Below, one piece after another: positions 13,944-18,791 of a DNA stretch of 18,791 nucleotides (position 1 is the stretch's first letter; every line of letters begins with the position of its first letter). This DNA comes from an uncultured Bacilli bacterium. GTDB taxonomy: Bacteria; Bacillota_I; Bacilli_A; RF39; UBA660. Where the stretch lies: the NCBI GenBank assembly GCA_944332645.1, contig CALVKK010000011.1, positions 1-18,791 on the forward strand, read 5' to 3'. The notes under the pieces were generated by a model. That model saw only the letters and a program-made list of their open reading frames with translations. It was not told the DNA's origin and searched no databases. The position numbers and the translations under genes were made by a program.

Positions 13944-15256
13944 GTTTAGAAGTCCTTCAACATCATATTATTCAATGCCCAATTAATTCTTTTTCTGTTA
14001 TTTATGTAATTGCCATTTTGTTGGAACGGAAGTTAAACTATAAAGATTATAAACTATATATTACTTTAGCATTATTCGTTTTTACGGCAATTATTTGTTT
14101 TGAATATGTGGATAGTTTAATTAGATTCACTTTGATGACTATTACAGTCTGTATCGGTAATTATTATTTATTTCGAAAGAGTTTAAGGGAAACTATAACT
14201 AGTTCTGTTTTTGAGCAATTATTATTTTTCTTTGTTGAAATATTATTGACAATCATCTTGGTTTTTGTTTTCCACATTGATGCTAGTAAGATTAGTAATG
14301 ACTTTTTAGGAAATTTGTTTTTCGTAGTGTTAATTAGTTTATCATCAGTAGCGCTTATTTTAATTTGCCCACGTATCAAGTTATTATACAAATTCTTTTT
14401 AAAAATAACTTATAAAATAAATATAAAAAGATTAAGTGTGTATATTTTGATTATTATCATTTCAATGAATTTTTTATACGTATCTAATTTTCTAGAAATT
14501 GATTTTCAAAAAGTATTTGTAATAAATATTATTTTAGTAGTGACATACACATTTATTTTGTTTTATGCTATGCATGAACAAAATGAAAATATCAAGTTCA
14601 AAGAAGAAAATAAAATTTTAATTAATAATTTAAATGAGTATGAAAAAATGCTTGATCATCAAAGAATTAGTAATCATGAAAATAAAAATCAATTATTGAC
14701 TATAAAAGGAATGCTTAATAAAGGTAATAAAAAAGTTATAGAATTTATCGACGAAATAGTGAAAGAAAAAAGAGAAGATGATGAAGTTTTATATACCAAA
14801 ACAAAAAGAATTCCTGCAGGAGGACTACAAGGATTGGTTTATCAAAAAATGTTGATAATGAAAGACAAAAATATTCAAATCAATTTAAATATATCAAAAA
14901 AACTAATCGGTATTGATTTTACTGATGAATTTAAGACAATTAATTATGATATATGTCGTATTGTCGGAGTGTTTTTAGATAATGCAATCGAAGAAGTTAT
15001 CAAAGCTAAGAAGAAGGAACGAGAAATTTTGGTGTCTATGTATATTGATGAATACTTTACTATTGAAATTTCAAACATATTTTTTGGAAACGTTGAAATT
15101 AACCGTTTAACAGAAAAAGGCTATACATCAAAGGGAAAGGGTCGTGGTTATGGGCTATCTTTAGTTGAACGGATAATCAATAAAAACGATCGTTTAGAAT
15201 TAGAAACAATCGTTGTCAATAATATCTTTACACAAAAATTAAAAATAAAAATGTAG
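13940..15256 (+). CDS. agrC: AgrC-like sensor histidine kinase
   Basis: This 438-aa receptor kinase for the cyclic peptide has six or so TM segments over residues 15-212, a coiled region (213-240), the phosphoacceptor H246 (ISNHENKNQLLTIKGML) and a GHKL ATPase domain with N-box FLDNAIEE (D347, N348) and a G-box GKGRGYGLSLVERI (399-412). This is the HPK10 layout of AgrC and ComD. The start ATGA overlaps the end of agrA. The acceptor segment has NHENKNQ in place of the more usual RHDYINI-like sequence, with the His and the Asn five residues later kept. Its ligand should be the peptide encoded at 15271-15390. Confidence 0.9.
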   Translation: MSLEVLQHHIIQCPINSFSVIYVIAILLERKLNYKDYKLYITLALFVFTAIICFEYVDSLIRFTLMTITVCIGNYYLFRKSLRETITSSVFEQLLFFFVEILLTIILVFVFHIDASKISNDFLGNLFFVVLISLSSVALILICPRIKLLYKFFLKITYKINIKRLSVYILIIIISMNFLYVSNFLEIDFQKVFVINIILVVTYTFILFYAMHEQNENIKFKEENKILINNLNEYEKMLDHQRISNHENKNQLLTIKGMLNKGNKKVIEFIDEIVKEKREDDEVLYTKTKRIPAGGLQGLVYQKMLIMKDKNIQINLNISKKLIGIDFTDEFKTINYDICRIVGVFLDNAIEEVIKAKKKEREILVSMYIDEYFTIEISNIFFGNVEINRLTEKGYTSKGKGRGYGLSLVERIINKNDRLELETIVVNNIFTQKLKIKM

Positions 15257-15272
15257 AAAATCTACATTTTTT
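15247..15272. terminator. bidirectional terminator between agrC and agrD
   Basis: AAAAATGTAGA (15247-15257) pairs with TCTACATTTTT (15261-15271), loop AAA. It overlaps the stop codons of the two convergent transcripts and should end both. Confidence 0.8.
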
Positions 15273-15390
15273 ATTTAATTAAACTTTTTGGACATTCAGG
15301 TTCATCGATAAAAACAAAGTAACATGCGTTACTACCAAAGCCAGCAGTTAATGAACCAAATGCAGCTAATATAGATGCGATAAATGACAT
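15271..15390 (-). CDS. agrD: AgrD autoinducing-peptide precursor
   Basis: This 39-aa precursor starts at ATG 15390 with AAAGGAGG at 15400-15407 and lies 46 bases after the agrB stop. It has the three AgrD parts: an amphipathic membrane-binding leader (MSFIASILAAFGSLTAGFG), a peptide core around C23 (SNACYFVF) and an acidic recognition tail (IDEPECPKSLIK). For comparison, Staphylococcus AgrD has a Cys plus four residues and then DEPEVPKEL, and Listeria has ACFMFV followed by YEPKSP. A five-residue thiolactone CYFVF with a short N-terminal tail is the most likely product; a ring including I28 is possible. The second cysteine, C33 in the tail, replaces the residue that is often Val, Ile or Met. 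Confidence 0.93.
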   Translation of the reverse strand: MSFIASILAAFGSLTAGFGSNACYFVFIDEPECPKSLIK

Positions 15391-15436
15391 AATTACTAAC
15401 CTCCTTTACTCTTTTATATTCAAATACAAGATGTAT

Positions 15437-16045
15437 TTAAATATCATTATTTTTTAAATAAACTAAATAATTGTTATATGGTAGTTTAAATATTTTATAA
15501 ATAGTGGGTGAAGTCATAAAAGATTGCACCAGTAGTGATAAAATGAAACAATTACTTAAAAAATTATTATTTATGAGAAGTGCACAATACACAAAAATGA
15601 TTGCGATAAAAGTTGATGTATATTTGAAAAATAATCTCCTTTTGGGATTAATAATCGGTCGTTTGTGTGTATCAGCGGGGGCATTTTTATATATTAATAA
15701 AATTAATATAAGACCCACTATCATTTTTAAATAATCTGTTATAAATAAGTATTTGCAAATAAGAGGAAAGATAATAAATATAATTGAAGAAGATAATAAA
15801 CATATCCAACTTTTAGTAGCGTGTAGTCCAAACGAAGTAGTTCTGATAACATTATATAGGGCTAAGAAGATTATTACTTCCTTAAAAATACCTAAAATAT
15901 AAGCTATCAAGCCAATAATTATCAATTTAGAAATAGTTAAATATACACCTTCTAAACCATATTTTATTTCCGCTAATTTTTCTTCACTATAATTTCCATT
16001 TTTTTTGATTAAATTTATTGAACTATTAATTATTTTTGTTTTCAT
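15437..16045 (-). CDS. agrB: AgrB peptide-processing membrane endopeptidase
   Basis: This 202-aa integral membrane cysteine protease cuts the C-terminal tail of AgrD, forms the thiolactone and helps export it. The catalytic pair H75 and C82 is visible in FGLHATKSWICLL, at the spacing of Staphylococcus AgrB. The downstream KNAPADTHKRPI motif is a family hallmark. About five hydrophobic segments are present. The start is ATG 16045 with GGAAGGTAGG a few bases upstream; a 17-codon extension to 16096 has no such site. It is followed by agrD on the same strand, so agrB and agrD form their own operon, convergent to agrA-agrC. The closest -10-like sequence upstream is TACAAT (16123-16128) without a recognisable -35, in keeping with an activator-dependent promoter. 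Confidence 0.93.
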   Translation of the reverse strand: MKTKIINSSINLIKKNGNYSEEKLAEIKYGLEGVYLTISKLIIIGLIAYILGIFKEVIIFLALYNVIRTTSFGLHATKSWICLLSSSIIFIIFPLICKYLFITDYLKMIVGLILILLIYKNAPADTHKRPIINPKRRLFFKYTSTFIAIIFVYCALLINNNFLSNCFILSLLVQSFMTSPTIYKIFKLPYNNYLVYLKNNDI

Positions 16046-16122
16046 ACTGCCTACCTTCCAATATAGAATAGCATGCAACAGGAAAAAAAGATTCAAATCT
16101 GTTTGAAATGTTTAATCATTTG

Positions 16123-16128
16123 ATTGTA
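16123..16128 (-). promoter_or_regulatory. candidate -10 of the agrB-agrD operon
   Basis: TACAAT on the minus strand, with no fair -35 at 16-18 bases. A promoter of this kind would need an activator such as AgrA. No 9-base direct repeat pair at the 21-22 base period known for AgrA sites was found by eye. Confidence 0.3.
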
Positions 16129-16263
16129 TAAAAATTAATAAATAACCTGTTGCTTATATGTAAAAATTCGAGTATATAAAAACTACTTTTAAACAAAACT
16201 GTATTAAAATTGTTTTTATAGTGTTATTATTAAAATTATCATTTTCTATAGAAGGGAGACAAC

Positions 16264-16479
16264 ATGCAAGGAATAGTTAAATGGTTTAATGACGCTAAGG
16301 GTTTTGGTTTCATCGAATATCAGAAAGATAAAGATATCTTTGTTCACTATTCATCTATTATTTCAAAAGGTTATAAAACTTTGAAAGAAGGGGATATAGT
16401 AAATTATGAAATAGTTGAAACTGATAAAGGTTTGCAAGCAAAAAATGTATCCATTGTTAAAGAAAAAGTTCCATCTTGA
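16264..16479 (+). CDS. cold-shock protein, CspA family (first copy)
   Basis: This 71-aa single OB-fold binds single-stranded RNA and DNA and melts RNA structure. The RNA-binding motifs RNP1 (KGFGFIEY, about 13-20) and RNP2 (DIFVHY, about 24-29) are intact, as is the VKWFN start. The start is ATG 16264 with GAAGGGAG at 16251-16258. Upstream, TGTTATTAT (16222-16230) could be an extended -10. The gene is divergent from agrB. A second copy follows downstream with its own promoter. Confidence 0.95.
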   Translation: MQGIVKWFNDAKGFGFIEYQKDKDIFVHYSSIISKGYKTLKEGDIVNYEIVETDKGLQAKNVSIVKEKVPS

Positions 16480-16489
16480 TAACTTTAAT

Positions 16490-16540
16490 AATTAGTTTAG
16501 ATCATTGTCGAAATTTGTCGATTTTTGAACTACTAATTTT
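16490..16540. other. inverted repeat between the two cold-shock genes
   Basis: AATTAGT (16490-16496) pairs with ACTAATT (16532-16538). Inside, TTGTCGA occurs twice as a short direct repeat. It may end or attenuate the first cold-shock transcript, but the T run is short. Confidence 0.35.
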
Positions 16541-16541
16541 C

Positions 16542-16570
16542 TTGAATTTGCTTTAGTGACATCTTATAAT
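16542..16570 (+). promoter_or_regulatory. promoter of the second cold-shock gene
   Basis: TTGAAT (16542-16547) and TATAAT (16565-16570) are 17 bases apart. The 5' leader would be about 33 bases, too short for the long structured leader of classical cspA. Confidence 0.7.
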
Positions 16571-16609
16571 AATATTGTAAGAGAATTACTAGAAGGGAGA
16601 TTTGAACAT

Positions 16610-16822
16610 ATGAAAGGAAAAGTTAAGTGGTTCAATAACGAAAAGGGATTCGGTTTTATTGAATACAAAGAAAATGAAGACATATTCGTTCATTACTCAT
16701 CAATTTTATCACAAGGCTATAAAACTTTGGTTGAAGGACAATATGTAGAGTTTGAGCTAGTCCAAACTGATAAAGGGTTACAGGCTAAAAACGTAGTAGA
16801 GATAAAAACAGCGTTAGTATAA
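16610..16822 (+). CDS. cold-shock protein, CspA family (second copy)
   Basis: This 70-aa paralogue of the preceding gene has KGFGFIEY and DIFVHYSS motifs and the same LQTDKGLQAKNV-like end (here VQTDKGLQAKNV). The start is ATG 16610 with GAAGGGAGA at 16592-16600; a longer frame to 16556 runs through the promoter and is not credible. The two proteins are clearly recent duplicates or diverged paralogues, since the ribosome binding sites are also nearly identical. A terminator follows. Confidence 0.95.
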   Translation: MKGKVKWFNNEKGFGFIEYKENEDIFVHYSSILSQGYKTLVEGQYVEFELVQTDKGLQAKNVVEIKTALV

Positions 16823-16833
16823 CGTTTTTTTTA
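16812..16833 (+). terminator. terminator of the second cold-shock gene
   Basis: CGTTA (16812-16816) pairs with TAACG (16820-16824), loop GTA, followed by eight T. Confidence 0.65.
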
Positions 16834-16879
16834 TTTATTTTTAAACATATTTCATAGTACTCATTTTGACTTGTTTGAA

Positions 16880-16885
16880 TATAAT
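16880..16885 (+). promoter_or_regulatory. candidate -10 of the LysM gene
   Basis: TATAAT lies 16 bases before the start codon at 16901, so the leader would be short. A TTGACT lies only 8 bases upstream of it, too near to be its -35. Confidence 0.35.
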
Positions 16886-16900
16886 TTAATGAGGTGTTTT

Positions 16901-17344
16901 ATGTATAGTATATATGAGGTTGAAGAAAATGATACATTATCTGGCATTGCCAATTCACTTGGAGTATCATTGTCAAAATTAATTGAATTAAATGGTAAAT
17001 TAGATAATGTTAGTAAAGGACAATTAATAATCGTGCCTAATCAAAATCAAGACTATATAACGTATGAAGTTGTATCTGGCGATAATTTATACCAGATAGC
17101 TAAAAAATATGGAACAACTGTTGATATTATAGAAAGATTAAACGGTCTAGAACAAAATTCTTATATTTATCCTAAACAGAAATTATTAATTCCAAAGGAA
17201 AATAAAGGTATATATATTACCAAAGAAAACCAAACAATAACTGAATTAGTCGATGAATTAGGCATGAATATAAACGATTTAATCAGAAACAATCAAATAT
17301 ATTTATTATCTGATCAGATAATAACTTATGATAAAAAAAGATAA
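16901..17344 (+). CDS. LysM-domain protein
   Basis: This 147-aa protein carries three consecutive LysM modules for binding peptidoglycan or chitin-like glycans. The first is YEVEENDTLSGIANSLGVSL and onward, the second YEVVSGDNLYQIAKKYGTTV and onward, and the third (ITKENQTITELVDELGM) is degenerate and lacks the GD core. No signal peptide and no catalytic domain are present. The start is ATG 16901 with GAGGTG at 16891-16896; an upstream reading to 16871 crosses the -10. Proteins of this kind occur in spore coats and as wall-associated proteins. It is followed by a terminator and then a lipoprotein gene. It is similar in style to the LysM remnant at 3298-4058 but much shorter. Confidence 0.85.
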   Translation: MYSIYEVEENDTLSGIANSLGVSLSKLIELNGKLDNVSKGQLIIVPNQNQDYITYEVVSGDNLYQIAKKYGTTVDIIERLNGLEQNSYIYPKQKLLIPKENKGIYITKENQTITELVDELGMNINDLIRNNQIYLLSDQIITYDKKR

Positions 17345-17366
17345 TTAAGTCTTTTTTTTTTTTTTT
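17333..17366 (+). terminator. terminator of the LysM gene
   Basis: AAAAAAAGA (17333-17341) pairs with TCTTTTTTT across an 8-base loop, and the T run is 15 long. Confidence 0.75.
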
Positions 17367-17374
17367 AGATATTG

Positions 17375-17380
17375 TATAAT
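17375..17380 (+). promoter_or_regulatory. candidate -10 of the lipoprotein operon
   Basis: TATAAT lies just after the poly-T of the terminator and 18 bases before the start codon at 17399. The -35 would fall in the T run. Confidence 0.4.
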
Positions 17381-17398
17381 TATAACGGAGATGATGTT

Positions 17399-17803
17399 AT
17401 GAAAAAAGTATTGATATGTGCCTTATCGTTGCTATTATTAGTTGGGTGTGGAAAGAAAGAATATACTGAATTAAGTTATATAGATCTTGAAAACAAGTTA
17501 AACAACAAAGATAGTTTTGTTTTATTAATTGGTTCTGATACTTGCTCAGCTTGTGCTAGCTATGAAAAGACGATGCAAGAAGTAATGAAAGATACGAATG
17601 TTGAAATTTTTTATGTCAACTTAAATGCTTTAAGCAATGAAGATTATGCAAAAATATATAGTAAATTTGTCGTAAATTCTACTCCTACCACTATATTTAT
17701 AAGTGAAGGTGAAGAAACCTCGACTTATGATCGAATCATTGGTGCGGCTAATTATGATAAAGTAATTTCGAGCTTAGAAAAGCACGGATATATTGGTGTG
17801 TAA
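17399..17803 (+). CDS. thioredoxin-like lipoprotein
   Basis: This 134-aa exported protein has a lipoprotein signal peptide with lipobox LVGC (C17), so it should be anchored on the outer face of the membrane. The rest is a thioredoxin fold. The CxxC pair is C49-S-A-C52 in GSDTCSACASYEKTM, the strand VEIFYVNLN follows, and the cis-Pro loop is in NSTPTTIFI. Such proteins act as thiol-disulfide oxidoreductases on extracytoplasmic proteins. The start is ATG 17399 with GGAG at 17387-17390. The next gene starts one base after its stop, so they are co-expressed. Possible clients such as the Cys-paired membrane protein at 4734 are a guess. Confidence 0.88.
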   Translation: MKKVLICALSLLLLVGCGKKEYTELSYIDLENKLNNKDSFVLLIGSDTCSACASYEKTMQEVMKDTNVEIFYVNLNALSNEDYAKIYSKFVVNSTPTTIFISEGEETSTYDRIIGAANYDKVISSLEKHGYIGV

Positions 17804-17804
17804 T

Positions 17805-18752
17805 ATGTACAGCGTTATTGAAACTTATGGAGATGATCTAACTAAAAAAATGTATATTACTAATCCTGCTATTGCTCGTGAAGACGAAATCAAAAGAGCT
17901 ATAGTTATTCTTTTGACACCAGAGAAATCGGCTTTATTAGTGGGTAAACCAGGGATTGGTAAAACAGCAATTGTCGAAGGGATCGCTTATTTAATTCAAA
18001 AAAATGAGATACCTAACGCTTTAAGAGGATATCGTATTATTAGATTAAATGCACCAACTTTGTTAGGAACGATGACTGTCGATAACCGGGAGGTATTAGT
18101 TGCTAACCAGTTAATTGAAGAATTAAAAAGAGCTGAAAAGACGATTTTGTTTATCGACGAAATTCACATGCTCATCGGTGATAAGAGTGCTGGTCCTATG
18201 GATTTGGCTAACATTTTAAAATCAGGTCTTGATCGTGGTGACATTAAAATTATTGGTGCGACTACTTCTGTTGAATATCAAAACTATATTTTAAAAGATC
18301 GCGCTTTTTTACGAAGATTTGAAAAAATTGATGTTTTAGAACCAACTGCTGACGTAACTGTGAAAATACTGATGGGTACAATTCCTAAAATTGAAAAACA
18401 AACGGGTGTTAAAATGAAGTATAATTCATATGTCACTGAGTTGTTGGTTAAGGCGGTTGTCAGTGCTACTACGGAATTTAAAAGAGTTTATGGAATAGCC
18501 GCAATGTATCCAGATGTGGCCTTATCAGTTTTATCACAAGCATTTTCTAATGCTTTATATAATAATAAAACGGAAGTTGATGTGGTAGATTTTTACAATG
18601 CTATCAAAAGTAGTCGTAAGATTTATCCTGATAGTATTATTAAAGAATTAGATCAATTTAGAGAGACATTTAAGGATTTATGCAAAGAAGAAAATGTTGT
18701 TTTACCGGTTGTTAAATTAGAAGATTTGGACAAGGAACAAACTGTGATATGA
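17805..18752 (+). CDS. single-ring AAA+ ATPase resembling ClpC/ClpB D1
   Basis: This 315-aa ATPase has Walker A GKPGIGKT (47-54), Walker B TILFIDEI (113-120), sensor 1 in GATTSVEYQ (about 151-159), arginine-finger region DRAFLRRFEKI (165-175) and an AAA lid to about residue 270. This is the D1 module of Clp/Hsp100 proteins with only about 20 residues in front. Absent are the Clp N domain, the middle domain with its GER motif and the D2 ring with its ClpP loop. It is therefore unlikely to feed ClpP and may instead remodel a partner. ATG 17805 is chosen because it follows the lipoprotein stop by one base; TTG 17793 lies inside the preceding gene. The next gene overlaps it by three bases (ATGA). 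Confidence 0.88.
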   Translation: MYSVIETYGDDLTKKMYITNPAIAREDEIKRAIVILLTPEKSALLVGKPGIGKTAIVEGIAYLIQKNEIPNALRGYRIIRLNAPTLLGTMTVDNREVLVANQLIEELKRAEKTILFIDEIHMLIGDKSAGPMDLANILKSGLDRGDIKIIGATTSVEYQNYILKDRAFLRRFEKIDVLEPTADVTVKILMGTIPKIEKQTGVKMKYNSYVTELLVKAVVSATTEFKRVYGIAAMYPDVALSVLSQAFSNALYNNKTEVDVVDFYNAIKSSRKIYPDSIIKELDQFRETFKDLCKEENVVLPVVKLEDLDKEQTVI

Positions 18753-18791
18753 TAAATATTATATACTTTGAGCCAAAAAAACAACAAAACA
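18749..18791 (+). CDS. start of the next gene in the operon (partial)
   Basis: ATG 18749 overlaps the AAA+ gene stop (ATGA) and reads MINIIYFEPKKQQN to the window end without a stop. AAGGAA at 18731-18736 may be its ribosome binding site. There is too little to name it, but as the third member of the operon it is the natural partner candidate for the AAA+ ATPase. Confidence 0.6.
   Translation, partial: MINIIYFEPKKQQN

Noticed and set aside
15504..15734. 76-aa plus-strand open frame within agrB
   Set aside because: It is antisense to agrB, whose catalytic His and Cys and family motif are clear, and it has no ribosome binding site.
16142..16202. AgrA binding sites upstream of agrB (ACAGTTTTG and GTAGTTTTT on the minus strand, and ACAGGTTAT)
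   Set aside because: They resemble single LytTR half-sites, but the spacings are 16 and 36 bases, not the 21-22 base period of known AgrA sites, and AT-rich DNA gives such matches easily.

Overview
The window looks like chromosomal DNA of a very AT-rich, low-GC Gram-positive-type bacterium (Bacillota, possibly one of the uncultured gut Bacilli or Erysipelotrichia-like lineages). The evidence is strong AGGAGG-type ribosome binding sites, TTGACA/TATAAT promoters with 17-base spacers, LysM and SleB-type cell wall proteins, an agr quorum-sensing locus and a lipoprotein. TGA acts as a stop codon (for example at the ends of agrA, the AAA ATPase and the 530-aa membrane protein) and Trp is TGG, so this is not a UGA-Trp mollicute. 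The lineage is inference.

Left part (1-3297): this appears to be the right-hand end of an integrated element. It holds a frameshifted NUDIX hydrolase gene, an HD-domain phosphohydrolase, about 460 bases of structured non-coding DNA with tiny leader ORFs, and a large serine recombinase. The recombinase stop codon lies exactly where a host gene for a LysM repeat protein resumes in mid-domain, so the element seems to have inserted into that gene. The other half of the LysM gene and the left end of the element are not in the window.

Middle part (3298-10369): this holds the LysM remnant, a convergent SleB-family cell wall hydrolase, tRNA-Trp(CCA) followed by an unknown two-TM protein with paired cysteines, a DUF308/HdeD-like membrane protein on the minus strand, an operon of a MacB-type ABC transporter and an unknown membrane-anchored protein, and a lone helix-turn-helix protein resembling the DNA-binding half of a transposase.

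Metal and signalling part (10385-16045): a DtxR/MntR-family regulator is divergent from feoA-feoB. Next is a complete agr system split into two convergent transcripts, agrA-agrC on plus and agrB-agrD on minus. The 39-codon agrD (15271-15390) is too short for ordinary ORF calling; its predicted thiolactone core is CYFVF. AgrB would process and export AgrD, AgrC would sense the peptide, and AgrA would drive transcription through its LytTR domain.

Right part (16264-18791): two tandem cold-shock proteins, then a LysM protein, a thioredoxin-like lipoprotein, a single-ring Clp-D1-like AAA+ ATPase and the first codons of one more gene. The last three overlap or nearly abut and should be one transcript.
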